A stretch of 64,000 nucleotides of DNA from Siderastrea radians (GCA_964017195.1 OZ024897.1:37357036-37421035); one strand, 5' to 3'; numbered from the stretch's first letter, positions 40,001-55,000 are shown. Program-made: numbers and translations. Notes: generated by a model not told the origin, from the letters alone.

Positions 40001-43000
40001 AAAAGGGGGCAGGAGGTGTAAGGGAGGTGGGAAAAGAGGGGACAGGAGAAAAGGGGATGGGAGGTGTATGGGAGGTGGCAAAAGAGGGGACAGGAGAAAA
40101 GGGGGTGGGAGGTGTATAGGAGGTGGGAAAAGAGGGGACAGGAGAAAAGGGGGCAAGATGGTGTATGGGAGATGGGAAAAGAGGGGACAGGAGAAAAGGG
40201 GGTGGGAGGTGTATAGGAGGTGGTAAAAGAGGGGACAGGAGAAAAGGGGGCAGGATGGTGTATGGGAGGGTGGGAAAAGAGGGGACAGGAGAAAAGGGGG
40301 CAGGATGGTGTATGGGAGGTGGGAAAAGAGGGGACAGGAGAAAAGGGGGCAGGAGGTGTATGGGAGGTGGAAAAAGAGGGGACAGGAGAAAAGGGGATAG
40401 GAGGTGTATCGGAGGTGGGAAAAGAGGGGACAGAAGAAAAGGGGGCAGGAGGTGTAAGGGAGGTGGGAAAAGAGGGGACAGGAGAAAAGAGGGGAGGAGG
40501 TGTAAGGAGATGAGGAAAGAGGGGACAGGAGAAAAGGGGGCAGGAGGTGTATGGGAGGTGGGAAAAGAGGGGACAGGAGAAAAGGGGGCAGGAGGTGTAT
40601 GGGAGGTGGGAAAAGAGGGGACAGGAGAAAAGGGGGTGGGAGGTGTATAGGAGGTCGGAAAAGAGGGGACAGGAGAAAAGGGGGTAGGATGGTGTATGGG
40701 AGGTGGGAAAAGAGGGGACAGGAGAAAAGGGGGCAGGAGGTGTATGGGAGGTGGGAAAAGAGGGGACAGGAGAAAAGGGGGCAGGAGGTGTATGGGAGGT
40801 GGGAAAAGAGGGGACAGGAGAAAAGGGGGCAGGATGGTGTATGGGAGGTGGGAAAAGAGGGGACAGGAGAAAAGGGGGCAGGAGGTGTATGGGAGGTGGG
40901 AAAAGAGGGGACAGGAGGAAAGGGGGCAGGAGGTGTATGGGAGGTGGCAAAAGAGGGGACAGGAGAAAAGGGGGTGGGAGGTGTATAGGAGGTGGGAAAA
41001 GAGGGGACAGGAGAAAAGGGGGCAGGATGGTGTATGGGAGGTGGGAAAAGAGGGGACAGGAGAAAAGGGGGCAGGAGGTGTATGGGAGGTGGCAAAAGAG
41101 GGGACAGGAGAAAAGGGGGTGGGAGGTGTATAGGAGGTGAGAAAAGAGGGGACAGGAGAAAAGGGGGCAGGATGGTGTATGGGAGGTGGGAAAAGAGGGG
41201 ACAGGAGAAAAGGGGGTGGGAGGTGTATAGGAGGTGGGAAAAGAGGGGACAGGAGAAAAGGGGGCAGGATGGTGTATGGGAGGTGGGAAAAGAGGGGACA
41301 GGAGAAAAGGGGGTGGGAGGTGTATAGGAGGTGGGAAAAGAGGGGACAGGAGAAAAGGGGGCAGGGTGGTGTATGGGAGAGTGGGAAAAGACGGGACAGG
41401 AGAAAAGGGGATAGGAGGTGTATGGGAGGTGGGAAAAGAGGGGACAGGAGAAAAGGGGGTGGGAGGTGTATCGGAGGTGGGAGAAGAGGGGACAGGAGAA
41501 AAGGGGGTGGGAGGTGTATCAGAGGTGGGAAAAGAGGGGACAGGAGAAAAGAGGGCAGGGGGTGAATGGGAGGTGGGAAAAGAGGGGACAGGAGAAAAGG
41601 GGGTGGGAGGTGTATGGGAGGTGGGAAAAGAGGGGACAGGAGAAAAGGGGGTGGGAGGTGTATGGGAGGTGGGAAAAGAGGGGACAGGAGAAAAGGGGGT
41701 AGGAGGTGTATGGGAGGTGGGAAAAGAGGGGACAGGAGAAAAGAGGGTAGGAGGTGTATAGGAGGTGGGAAAAGAGGGGACAGGAGAAAAGGGGGTGGGA
41801 GGTGTATCGGAGGTGGGAAAAGAGGGGACAGGAGAAAAGAGGGTAGGATGGTGTATGGGAGGTGGGAAAAGAGGGGACAGAAGAAAAGGGGGCAGGAGGT
41901 GTAAGGGAGGTGGGAAAAGAGGGGACAGGAGAAAAGGGGGTGGGAGGTGTATAGGAGGTGGGAAAAGAGGGGACAGGAGAAAAGGGGATAGGAGGTGTAT
42001 GGGAGGTGGGAAAAGAGGGGACAGAAGAAAAGAGGGTGGGAGGTGTATAGGAGGTGGGAAAAGAGGGGACAGGAGAAATGGGGGCAGGAGGTGAATAGGA
42101 GGTGGGAAAAGAGGGGACAGGAGGAAAGGGGATAGGAGGTGTAAGGGAAGTGGGAAAAGAGGGGACAGGAGAAAAGGGGGCAGGGGGTGTAAGGGAGGTG
42201 GGAAAAGAGGGGACAGGAGAAAAGGGGATAGGAGGTGTATGGGAGGTGGGAAAAGAGGGGACAGGAGAAAAGGAGATAGGGGGTGTAACGGAGGTGGGAA
42301 AAGAGGGGACAGGAGAAAAGGAGGTAGGAGGTGTATGGGAGGTGGAAAAAGAGGGGACAGGAGAAAAGGAGGTAGGAGGTGTATGGGAGGTGGGAAAAGA
42401 GGGGACAGGAGAAAAGGGGATAGGAGGTGTAAGGGAGGTGGGAAAAGAGGAGACAGGAGAAAAGGGGGTGGGAGGTGTATGGGAGGTGGGAAAAGAGGGG
42501 ACAGGAGAAAAGGGGGCAGGATGGTGTATGGGAGGTGGGAAAAGAGGGGACAGGAGAAAAGGGGGCAGGAGGTGTATGGGAGGTGGGAAAAGAGGGGACA
42601 GGAGAAAAGGGGATAGGAGGTGTATCGGAGGTGGGAAAAGAGGGGACAGAAGAAAAGGGGGCAGGAGGTGTAAGGGAGGTGGGAAAAGAGGGGACAGGAG
42701 AAAAGGGGGCAGGAGGTGTATGGGAGGTGGGAAAAGAGGGGACAGGAGAAAAGGGGGCAGGAGGTGTAAGGGAGGTGGGAAAAGAGGGGACAGGAGAAAA
42801 AGGGGTGGGAGGTGTATCGGAGGTGGGAAAAGAGGGGACAGGAGAAAAGGGGGTAGGATGGTGTATGGGAGGTGGGAAAAGAGGGGACAGGAGAAAAGGG
42901 GATAGGAGGTGTATCGGAGGTGGGAAAAGAGGGGACAGAAGAAAAGGGGGCAGGAGGTGTAAGGGAGGTGGGAAAAGAGGGGACAGGAGAAAAGGGGGTG

Positions 43001-46000
43001 GGAGGTGTATAGGAGGTGGGAAAAGAGGGGACAGGAGAAAAGGGGATAGGAGGTGTATGGGAAGTGGGAAAAGAGGGGACAGAAGAAAAGGGGGTGGGAG
43101 GTGTATAGGAGGTGGGAAAAGAGGGGACAGGAGAAATGGGGGCAGGAGGAGAATAGGAGGTGGGAAAAGAGGGGACAGGAGGAAAGGGGATAGGAGGTGT
43201 AAGGGAGGTGGGAAAAGAGGGGACAGGAGAAAAGGGGGCAGGAGGTGTAAGGGAGGTGGGAAAAGAGGGGACAGGAGAAAAGGGGATAGGAGCTGTATGG
43301 GAGGTGGGAAAAGAGGGGACAGGAGAAAAGGAGATAGGGGGTGTAACGGAGGTGGGAAAAGAGGGGACAGGAAAAAAGGAGGTAGGACGTGTATGGGAGG
43401 TGGGAAAAGAGGGGACAGGAGAAAAGGGGATAGGAGGTGTATGGGAGGTGGGAAAAGAGGGGATGAGAGAAAAGGGGGCAGGAGGTGTAAGGGAGGTGGG
43501 AAAAGAGGGGACAGGAGAAAAGGGGTGGGAGGTGTATGGGAGGTGGGAAAAGAGGGGACAGGAGAAAAGGGGGTGGGAGGTGTATGGCAGGTGGGAAAAG
43601 AGGGGACAGGAGAAAAGGGGGCAGGAGGTGTATGGGAGGTGGGAAAAGAGGGAACAGGAGAAAAGGGGGCAGGAGGTGTATGGGAGGTGGGAAAAGAGGG
43701 AACAGGAGAAAAGGGGGCAGGAGGTGTATGGGAGGTGGGAAAAGAGGGAACAGGAGAAAAGGGGGCAGGAGGTGTATGGGAGGTGGGAAAAGAGGGGACA
43801 GGAGAAAAGGGGGCAGGAGCTGTATGGGAGGTGGGAAAAGACGGAACAGGAGAAAAGGGGGCAGGAGGTGTATGGGAGGTGGGAAAAGAGGGGACAGGAG
43901 AAAAGAGGGCAGGATGGTGTATGGGAGGTGGGAAAAGAGGGTATGAGAGAAAAGGGGGCAGGAGGTGTAAGGGAGGTGGGAAAAGAGGGGACAGGAGAAA
44001 AGGGGGTGGGAGGTGTATGGGAGGTGGGAAAAGAGGGGACAGGAGAAAAGGGGTCAGGAGGTGTATGGGAGGTGGGAAAAGAGGGGACAGGAGAAAAGAG
44101 GATAGGAGGTGTATCGGAGGTGGGAAAAGAGGGGACAGAAGAAAAGGGGGCAGGAGGTGTAAGGGAGGTGGGAAAAGAGGGGACAGGAGAAAAGGGGGCA
44201 GGAGGTGTATGAGAGGTGGGAAAAGAGGGGACAGAAGAAAAGGGGGCAGGAGGTGTAAGGGAGGTGGGAAAAGAGGGGACAGGAGAAAAGGGGGTGGGAG
44301 GTGTATAGGAGGTGGGAAAAGAGGGGACAGGAGAAAAGGGGGTAGGATGGTGTATGGGAGGTGGGAAAAGAGGGGACAGGAGAAAAGGGGATAGGAGGTG
44401 TATCGGAGGTGGGAAAAGAGGGGACAGAAGAAAAGGGGGCAGGAGGTGTAAGGGAGGTGGGAAAAGAGGGGACAGGAGAAAAGGGGGTGGGAGGTGTATA
44501 GGAGGTGGGAAAAGAGGGGACAGGAGAAAAGGGGATAGGAGGTGTATGGGAGGTGGGAAAAGAGGGGACAGAAGTAAAGGGGGTGGGAGGTGTATAGGAG
44601 GTGGGAAAAGAGGGGACAGGAGAAATGGGGGCAGGAGGTGAATAGGAGGTGGGAAAAGAGGGGACAGGAGGAAAGGGGATAGGAGGTGTAAGGGAGGTGG
44701 GAAAAGAGGGGACAGGAGAAAAGGGGGCAGGAGGTGTAAGGGAGGTGGGAAAAGAGGGGACAGGAGAAAAGGGGGCAGGAGGTGTAAGGGAGGTGGGAAA
44801 AGAGGGGACAGGAGAAAAGGGGGCAGGAGGTGTAAGGGAGGTGGGAAAAGAGGGGACAGGAGAAAAGGGGGCAGGAGGTGTATGGGAGGTGGGAAAAGAG
44901 GGGACAGGAGAAAAGGGGGCAGGAGGTGTAAGGGAGGTGGGAAAAGAGGGGACAGGAGAAAAGGGGGTGGGAGGTGTATAGGAGGTGGGAAAAGAGGGGA
45001 CAGGAGAAAAGGGGGCAGGATGGTGTATGGGAGGGTGGGAAAAGAGGGGACAGGAGAAAAGGGGGTGGGAGGTGTATAGGAGGTGGGAAAAGAGGGGACA
45101 GGAGAAAAGGGGACAGGATGGTGTATGGGAGGTGGGAAAAGAGGGGACACGAGAAAAGGTGGCAGGATGGTGTATGGGAGGTGGGAAAAGAGGGGACAGG
45201 AGAAAAGGGGGTAGGAGGTGTATGGGTGGTGGGAAAAGAGGGGACAGGGGAAAAGGGGGTAGGAGGTGTATGGGAGGTGGGAAAAGAGGGGACAGGAGAA
45301 AAGGGGGTAGGAGGTGTATGGGAGGTGGGAAAAGAGGGGACAGGAGAAAAGGGGGTGGGAGGTGTATAGGAGGTGGGGAAAGAGGGGACAGGGGAAAAGG
45401 GGGCAGGAGGTGAATAGGAGGTGGGAAAAGAGGGGACAGGGGAAAAGGGGGGAGGAGGTGTATGGGAGGTGGGAAAAGAGGGGACAGGAGAAAAGGGGGT
45501 GGGAGGTGTATGGGAGGTGGGAAAAGAGGGGACAGGAGAAAAGGAGGTGGGGGGTGTATCGGAGGCGGGAAAAGAGGGGACAGGAGAAAAGGGGGCAGGA
45601 GGTGTATCGGAGGTGGGAAAAGAGGGGACAGGAGAAAAGGGGGTGGGAGGTGTATGGGAGGTGGGAAAAGAGGGGACAGGAGAAAAGGGGGCAGGGGGTG
45701 AATAGGAGGTGGGAAAAGAGGGTACAGGAGAAAAGGGGGTGGGAGGTGTATGGGAGGTGGGAAAAGAGGGGACAGGAGAAAAGGGGGTGGGAGGTGTATG
45801 GGAGGTGGGAAAAGAGGGGACAGGAGAAAAGGGGATAGGAGGTGTATGGGAGGTGGGAAAAGAGGGGACAGGAGAAAAGGGGGTGGGAGGTGTATCGGAG
45901 GTGGGAAAAGAGGGGACAGGAGAAAAGGGGGTGGGAGGTGTATCGGAGGTGGGAAAAGAGGAGACAGGAGAAAAGGGGGCAGGGGGTGAATGGGAGGTGG

Positions 46001-49000
46001 GAAAAGAGGGGACAGGAGAAAAGGGGGTGGGAGGTGTATGGGAGGTGGAAAAAGAGGGGACAGGAGAAAAGGGGGTGGGAGGTGTATGGGAGGTGGGAAA
46101 AGAGGGGACAGGAGAAAAGGGGGTAGGAGGTGTATGGGAGGTGGGAAAAGAGGGGACAGGAGAAAAGAGGGTAGGAGGTGTATAGGAGGTGGGAAAAGAG
46201 AGGACAGGAGAAAAGGGGGTCGGAGGTGTATGGGAGGTGGAAAAAGAGGGGACAGGAGAAAAGGGGGCAGGAGGTGTATAGGAGGTGGGAAAAGAGGGGA
46301 CAGGAGAAAAGGGGGTAGGAGGTGTATGGGAGGTGGGAAAAGAGGGGACAGGAGAAAAGGGGGTGGGAGGTGTATAGGAGGTGGGGAAAGAGGGGACAGG
46401 GGAAAAGGGGGCAGGAGGTGAATAGGAGGTGGGAAAAGAGGGGACAGGGGAAAAGGGGGAGGAGGTGTATGGGAGGTGGGAAAAGAGGGGACAGGAGAAA
46501 AGGGGGTGGGAGGTGTATGGGAGGTGGGAAAAGAGGGGACAGGAGAAAAGGAGGTGGGGGGTGTATCGGAGGCGGGAAAAGAGGGGACAGGAGAAAAGGG
46601 GGCAGGAGGTGTATCGGAGGTGGGAAAAGAGGGGACAGGAGAAAAGGGGGTGGGAGGTGTATGAGAGGTGGGAAAAGAGGGGACAGGAGAAAAGGGGGCA
46701 GGGGGTGAATAGGAGGTGGGAAAAGAGGGTACAGGAGAAAAGGGGGTGGGAGGTGTATGGGAGGTGGGAAAAGAGGGGACAGGAGAAAAGGGGGTGGGAG
46801 GTGTATGGGAGGTGGGAAAAGAGGGGACAGGAGAAAAGGGGATAGGAGGTGTATGGGAGGTGGGAAAAGAGGGGACAGGAGAAAAGGGGGTGGGAGGTGT
46901 ATCGGAGGTGGGAAAAGAGGGGACAGGAGAAAAGGGGGTGGGAGGTGTATCGGAGGTGGGAAAAGAGGAGACAGGAGAAAAGGGGGCAGGGGGTGAATGG
47001 GAGGTGGGAAAAGAGGGGACAGGAGAAAAGGGGGTGGGAGGTGTATGGGAGGTGGGAAAAGAGGGGACAGGAGAAAAGGGGGTGGGAGGTGTATGGGAGG
47101 TGGGAAAAGAGGGGACAGGAGAAAAGGGGGTAGGAGGTGTATGGGAGGTGGGAAAAGAGGGGACAGGAGAAAAGAGGGTAGGAGGTGTATAGGAGGTGGG
47201 AAAAGAGAGGACAGGAGAAAAGGGGGTGGGAGGTGTATGGGAGGTGGAAAAAGAGGGGACAGGAGAAAAGGGGGCAGGAGGTGTATGGGAGGTGGGAAAA
47301 GAGGGGACAGGAGAAAAAGGGGTGGGAGGTGTATGGGAGGTGGGAAAAGAGGGGACAGGAGAAAAGGGGGTAGGAGGTGTATGGGAGGTGGGAAAAGAGG
47401 GGACAGGAGAAAAGGGGGCAGGATGGTGTATGGGAGATGGGAAAAGAGGGGACAGGAGAAAAGGGGGTGGGAGGTGTATAGGAGGTGGTAAAAGAGGGGA
47501 CAGGAGAAAAGGGGGCAGGATGGTGTATGGGAGGGTGGGAAAAGAGGGGACAGGAGAAAAGGGGGCAGGATGGTGTATGGGAGGTGGGAAAAGAGGGGAC
47601 AGGAGAAAAGGGGGCAGGAGGTGTATGGGAGGTGGAAAAAGAGGGGACAGGAGAAAAGGGGATAGGAGGTGTATCGGAGGTGGAAAAAGAGGGGACAGAA
47701 GAAAAGGGGGCAGGAGGTGTAAGGGAGGTGGGAAAAGAGGGGACAGGAGAAAAGGGGGTAGGAGGTGTAAGGAGATGAGGAAAGAGGGGACAGGAGAAAA
47801 GGGGGCAGGAGGTGTATGGGAGGTGGGAAAAGAGGGGACAGGAGAAAAGGGGGCAGGAGGTGTATGGGAGGTGGGAAAAGAGGGGACAGGAGAAAAGGGG
47901 GTGGGAGGTGTATAGGAGGTCGGAAAAGAGGGGACAGGAGAAAAGGGGGCAGGATGGTGTATGGGAGGTGGGAAAAGAGGGGACAGGAGAAAAGGGGGCA
48001 GGAGGTGTATGGGAGGTGGGAAAAGAGGGGACAGGAGAAAAGGGGGCAGGAGGTGTATGGGAGGTGGGAAAAGAGGGGACAGGAGAAAAGGGGGCAGGAT
48101 GGTGTATGGGAGGTGAGAAAAGAGGGGACAGGAGAAAAGGGGGCAGGAGGTGTATGGGAGGTGGGAAAAGAGGGGACAGGAGGAAAGGGGGCAGGAGGTG
48201 TATGGGAGGTGGCAAAAGAGGGGACAGGAGAAAAGGGGGTGGGAGGTGTATAGGAGGTGGGAAAAGAGGGGACAGGAGAAAAGGGGGCAGGATGGTGTAT
48301 GGGAGGTGGGAAAAGAGGGGACAGGAGAAAAGGGGGCAGGAGGTGTATGGGAGGTGGCAAAAGAGGGGACAGGAGAAAAGGGGGTGGGAGGTGTATAGGA
48401 GGTGAGAAAAGAGGGGACAGGAGAAAAGGGGGCAGGATGGTGTATGGGAGGTGGGAAAAGAGGGGACAGGAGAAAAGGGGGTGGGAGGTGTATAGGAGGT
48501 GGGAAAAGAGGGGACAGGAGAAAAGGGGGCAGGATGGTGTATGGGAGGGTGGGAAAAGAGGGGACAGGAGAAAAGGGGGCAGGATGGTGTATGGGAGGTG
48601 GGAAAAGAGGGGACAGGAGAAAAGGGGGCAGGAGGTGTATGGGAGGTGGAAAAAGAGGGGACAGGAGAAAAGGGAATAGGAGGTGTATCGGAGGTGGGAA
48701 AAGAGGGGACAGAAGAAAAGGGGGCAGGAGGTGTAAGGGAGGTGGGAAAAGAGAAGACAGGAGAAAAGGGGGTAGGAGGTGTAAGGAGATGAGGAAAGAG
48801 GGGACAGGAGAAAAGGGGGCAGGAGGTGTATGGGAGGTGGGAAAAGAGGGGACAGGAGAAAAGGGGGCAGGAGGTGTATGGGAGGTGGGAAAAGAGGGGA
48901 CAGGAGAAAAGGGGGTGGGAGGTGTATAGGAGGTGGGAAAAGAGGGGACAGGAGAAAAGGGGGCAGGATGGTGTATGGGAGGTGGGAAAAGAGGGGACAG

Positions 49001-52000
49001 GAGAAAAGGGGGTGGGAGGTGTATAGGAGGTGGGAAAAGAGGGGACAGGAGAAAAGGGGGCAGGGTGGTGTATGGGAGGGTGGGAAAAGACGAGACAGGA
49101 GAAAAGGGGATAGGAGGTGTATGGGAGGTGGGAAAAGAGGGGACAGGAGAAAAGGGGGTGGGAGGTGTATCGGAGGTGGGAAAAGAGGGGACAGGAGAAA
49201 AGGGGGTGGGAGGTGTATCAGAGGTGGGAAAAGAGGGGACAGCAGAAAAGGGGGCAGGGGGTGAATGGGAGGTGGGAAAAGAGGGGACAGGAGAAAAGGG
49301 GGTGGGAGGTGTATGGGAGGTGGGAAAAGAGGGGACAGGAGAAAAGGGGGTGGGAGGTGTATGGGAGGTGGGAAAAGAGGGGACAGGAGAAAAGGGGGTA
49401 GGAGGTGTATGAGAGGTGGGAAAAGAGGGGACAGGAGAAAAGAGGGTAGGAGGTGTATAGGAGGTGGGAAAAGAGGGGACAGGAGAAAAGGGGGTGGGAG
49501 GTGTATCGGAGGTGGGAAAAGAGGGGACAGGAGAAAAGGGGGTAGGATGGTGTATGGGAGGTGGGAAAAGAGGGGACAGAAGAAAAGGGGGCAGGAGGTG
49601 TAAGGGAGGTGGGGAAAGAGGGGACAGGAGAAAAGGGGGTGGGAGGTGTATCGGAGGTGGGAAAAGAGGGGACAGGAGAAAAGGGGGTAGGATGGTGTAT
49701 GGGAGGTGGGAAAAGAGGGGACAGGAGAAAAGGGGATAGGAGGTGTATCGGAGGTGGGAAAAGAGGGAACAGAAGAAAAGGGGGCAGGAGGTGTAAGGGA
49801 GGTGGTAAAAGAGGGGACAGGAGAAAAGGGGGTGGGAGGTGTATAGGAGGTGGGAAAAGAGGGGACAGGAGAAAAGGGGATAGGAGGTGTATGGGAGGTG
49901 GGAAAAGAGGGGACAGAAGAAAAGAGGGTGGGAGGTGTATAGGAGGTGGGAAAAGAGGGGACAGGAGAAATGGGGGCAGGAGGTGAATAGGAGGTGGGAA
50001 AAGAGGGGACAGGAGGAAAGGGGATAGGAGGTGTAAGGGAGGTGGGAAAAGAGGGGACAGGAGAAAAGGGGGCAGGGGGTGTAAGGGAGGTGGGAAAAGA
50101 GGGGACAGGAGAAAAGGGGATAGGAGGTGTATGGGAGGTGGGAAAAGAGGGGACAGGAGAAAAGGAGAGAGGGGGTGTAACGGAGGTGGGAAAAGAGGGG
50201 ACAGGAGAAAAGGAGGTAGGAGGTGTATGGGAGGTGGGAAAAGAGGGGACAGGAGAAAAGGAGGTAGGAGGTGTATGGGAGGTGGGAAAAGAGGGGACAG
50301 GAGAAAAGGGGATAGGAGGTGTAAGGGAGGTGGGAAAAGAGGAGACAGGAGAAAAGGGGGTGGGAGGTGTATGGGAGGTGGGAAAAGAGGGGACAGGAGA
50401 AAAGGGGGCAGGATGGTGTATGGGAGGTGGGAAAAGAGGGGACAGGAGAAAAGGGGGCAGGAGGTGTATGGGAGGTGGGAAAAGAGGGGACAGGAGAAAA
50501 GGGGATAGGAGGTGTATCGGAGGTGGGAAAAGAGGGGACAGAAGAAAAGGGGGCAGGAGGTGTAAGGGAGGTGGGAAAAGAGGGGACAGGAGAAAAGGGG
50601 GCAGGAGGTGTATGGGAGGTGGGAAAAGAGGGGACAGGAGAAAAGGGGGCAGGAGGTGTAAGGGAGGTGGGAAAAGAGGGGACAGGAGAAAAGGGGGTGG
50701 GAGGTGTATCGGAGGTGGGAAAAGAGGGGACAGGAGAAAAGGGGGTAGGATGGTGTATGGGAGGTGGGAAAAGAGGGGACAGGAGAAAAGGGGATAGGAG
50801 GTGTATCGGAGGTGGGAAAAGAGGGGACAGAAGAAAATGGGGCAGGAGGTGTAAGGGAGGTGGGAAAAGAGGGGACAGGAGAAAAGGGGGTGGGAGGTGT
50901 ATAGGAGGTGGGAAAAGAGGGGACAGGAGAAAAGGGGATAGGAGGTGTATGGGAAGTGGGAAAAGAGGGGACAGAAGAAAAGGGGGTGGGAGGTGTATAG
51001 GAGGTGGGAAAAGAGGGGACAGGAGAAATGGGGGCAGGAGGAGAATAGGAGGTGGGAAAAGAGGGGACAGGAGGAAAGAGGATAGGAGGTGTAAGGGAGG
51101 TGGGAAAAGAGGGGACAGGAGAAAAGGGGGCAGGAGGTGTAAGGAGGTGGGAAAAGAGGGGACAGGAGAAAAGGGGATAGGAGGTGTATGGGAGGTGGGA
51201 AAAGAGGGGACAGGAGAAAAGGAGATAGGGGGTGTAACGGAGGTGGGAAAAGAGGGGACAGGAAAAAAGGAGGTAGGACGTGTATGGGAGGTGGGAAAAG
51301 AGGGGACAGGAGAAAAGGGGATAGGAGGTGTATGGGAGGTGGGAAAAGAGGGGATGAGAGAAAAGGGGGCAGGAGGTGTAAGGGAGGTGGGAAAAGAGGG
51401 GACAGGAGAAAAGGGGGTGGGAGGTGTATGGGAGGTGGGAAAAGAGGGGACAGGAGAAAAAGGGGTGGGAGGTGTATGGGAGGTGGGAAAACAGGGGACA
51501 GGAGAAAAGGGGGCAGGAGGTGTATGGGAGGTGGGAAAAGAGGGAACAGGAGAAAAGGGGGCAGGAGGTGTATGGGAGGTAGGAAAAGAGGGAACAGGAG
51601 AAAAGGGGGCAGGAGGTGTATGGGAGGTGGGAAAAGAGGGAACAGGAGAAAAGGGGGCAGGAGGTGTATGGGAGGTGGGAAAAGAGGGGACAGGAGAAAA
51701 GGGGGCAGGAGCTGTATGGGAGGTGGGAAAAGACGGAACAGGAGAAAAGGGGGCAGGAGGTGTATGGGAGGTGGGAAAAGAGGGGACAGGAGAAAAGAGG
51801 GCAGGATGGTGTATGGGAGGTGGGAAAAGAGGGGATGAGAGAAAAGGGGGCAGGAGGTGTAAGGGAGGTGGGAAAAGAGGGGACAGGAGAAAAGGGGGTG
51901 GGAGGTGTATGGGAGGTGGGAAAAGAGGGGACAGGAGAAAAGGGGGCAGGAGGTGTATGGGAGGTGGGAAAAGAGGGGACAGGAGAAAAGAGGATAGGAG

Positions 52001-55000
52001 GTGTATCGGAGGTGGGAAAAGAGGGGACAGAAGAAAAGGGGGCAGGAGGTGTAAGGGAGGTGGGAAAAGAGGGGACAGGAGAAAAGGGGGCAGGAGGTGT
52101 ATGGGAGGTGGGAAAAGAGGGGACAGAAGAAAAGGGGGCAGGAGGTGTAAGGGAGGTGGGAAAAGAGGGGACAGGAGAAAAGGGGGTGGGAGGTGTATAG
52201 GAGGTGGGAAAAGAGGGGACAGGAGAAAAGGGGGTAGGATGGTGTATGGGAGGTGGGAAAAGAGGGGACAGGAGAAAAGGGGATAGGAGGTGTATCGGAG
52301 GTGGGAAAAGAGGGGACAGAAGAAAAGGGGGCAGGAGGTGTAAGGGAGGTGGGAAAAGAGGGGACAGGAGAAAAGGGGGTGGGAGGTGTATAGGAGGTGG
52401 GAAAAGAGGGGACAGGAGAAAAGGGGATAGGAGGTGTATGGGAGGTGGGAAAAGAGGGGACAGAAGTAAAGGGGGTGGGAGGTGTATAGGAGGTGGGAAA
52501 AGAGGGGACAGGAGAAATGGGGGCAGGAGGTGAATAGGAGGTGGGAAAAGAGGGGACAGGAGGAAAGGGGATAGGAGGTGTAAGGGAGGTGGGAAAAGAG
52601 GGGACAGGAGAAAAGGGGGCAGGAGGTGTAACGGAGGTGGGAAAAGAGGGGACAGGAGAAAAGGGGGCAGGAGGTGTAACGGAGGTGGGAAAAGAGGGGA
52701 CAGGAGAAAAGGGGGCAGGAGGTGTAACGGAGGTGGGAAAAGAGGGGACAGGAGAAAAGGGGGCAGGACGTGTATGGGAGGTGGGAAAAGAGGGGACAGG
52801 AGAAAAGGGGGCAGGAGGTGTAAGGGAGGTGGGAAAAGAGGGGACAGGAGAAAAGGGGGTGGGAGGTGTATAGGAGGTGGGAAAAGAGGGGACAGGAGAA
52901 AAGGGGGCAGGATGGTGTATGCGAGGGTGGGAAAAGAGGGGACAGGAGAAAAGGGGGTGGGAGGTGTATAGGAGGTGGGAAAAGAGGGGACAGGAGAAAA
53001 GGGGACAGGATGGTGTATGGGAGGTGGGAAAAGAGGGGACACGAGAAAAGGTGCCAGGATGGTGTATGGGAGGTGGGAAAAGAGGGGACAGGAGAAAAGG
53101 GGGTAGGAGGTGTATGGGTGGTGGGAAAAGAGGGGACAGGGGAAAAGAGGGTAGGAGGTGTATCGGAGGTGGGAAAAGAGGGGACAGGAGAAAAGGGGGT
53201 AGGAGGTGTATGGGAGGTGGGAAAAGAGGGGACAGGAGAAAAGGGGGTGGGAGGTGTATAGGAGGTGGGGAAAGAGGGGACAGGGGAAAAGGGGTCAGGA
53301 GGTGAATAGGAGGTGGGAAAAGAGGGGACAGGAGAAAAGGGGGGAGGAGGTGTATGGGAGGTGGGAAAAGAGGGGAGAGGAGAAAAGGGGGTAGGAGGTG
53401 TATAGGTGGTGGGAAAAGAGGGGACAGGGGAAAAGGGGGTAGGAGGTGTATGGGAGGTGGGAAAAGAGGGGACAGGAGAAAAGGGGGTAGGAGGTGTATG
53501 GGAGGTGGGAAAAGAGAGGACAGGAGAAAAGGGGGTGGGAGGTGTATAGGAGGTGGGGAAAGAGGGGACAGGGGAAAAGGGGGCAGGAGGTGAATAGGAG
53601 GTGGGAAAAGAGGGGACAGGGGAACAGGGGGGAGGAGGTGTATGGGAGGTGGGAAAAGAGGGGACAGGAGAAAAGGGGGTGGGAGGTGTATGGGAGGTGG
53701 GAAAAGAGGGGACAGGAGAAAAGGGGGTAGGATGGTGTATGGGAGGTGGGAAAAGAGGGGACAGGAGAAAAGGGGGTAGGATGGTGTATGGGAGGTGGGA
53801 AAAGAGGGGACAGGAGAAAAGGGGATAGGAGGTGTATCGGAGGTGGGAAAAGAGGGGACAGAAGAAAAGGGGGCAGGAGGTGTAAGGGAGGTGGGAAAAG
53901 AGGGGACAGGAGAAAAGGGGGTGGGAGGTGTATAGGAGGTGGGAAAAGAGGGGACAGGAGAAAAGGGGATAGGAGGTGTATGGGAGGTGGGAAAAGAGGG
54001 GACAGAAGTAAAGGGGGTGGGAGGTGTATAGGAGGTGGGAAAAGAGGGGACAGGAGAAATGGGGGCAGGAGGTGAATAGGAGGTGGGAAAAGAGGGGACA
54101 GGAGGAAAGGGGATAGGAGGTGTAAGGGAGGTGGGAAAAGAGGGGACAGGAGAAAAGGGGGCAGGAGGTGTAACGGAGGTGGGAAAAGAGGGGACAGGAG
54201 AAAAGGGGGCAGGAGGTGTAACGGAGGTGGGAAAAGAGGGGACAGGAGAAAAGGGGGCAGGAGGTGTAACGGAGGTGGGAAAAGAGGGGCCAGGAGAAAA
54301 GGGGGCAGGACGTGTATGGGAGGTGGGAAAAGAGGGGACAGGAGAAAAGGGGGCAGGAGGTGTAAGGGAGGTGGGAAAAGAGGGGACAGGAGAAAAGGGG
54401 GTGGGAGGTGTATAGGAGGTGGGAAAAGAGGGGACAGGAGAAAAGGGGGCAGGATGGTGTATGCGAGGGTGGGAAAAGAGGGGACAGGAGAAAAGGGGGT
54501 GGGAGGTGTATAGGAGGTGGGAAAAGAGGGGACAGGAGAAAAGGGGACAGGATGGTGTATGGGAGGTGGGAAAAGAGGGGACACGAGAAAAGGTGCCAGG
54601 ATGGTGTATGGGAGGTGGGAAAAGAGGGGACAGGAGAAAAGGGGGTAGGAGGTGTATGGGTGGTGGGAAAAGAGGGGACAGGGGAAAAGAGGGTAGGAGG
54701 TGTATCGGAGGTGGGAAAAGAGGGGACAGGAGAAAAGGGGGTAGGAGGTGTATGGGAGGTGGGAAAAGAGGGGACAGGAGAAAAGGGGGTGGGAGGTGTA
54801 TAGGAGGTGGGGAAAGAGGGGACAGGGGAAAAGGGGTCAGGAGGTGAATAGGAGGTGGGAAAAGAGGGGACAGGAGAAAAGGGGGGAGGAGGTGTATGGG
54901 AGGTGGGAAAAGAGGGGAGAGGAGAAAAGGGGGTAGGAGGTGTATAGGTGGTGGGAAAAGAGGGGACAGGGGAAAAGGGGGTAGGAGGTGTATGGGAGGT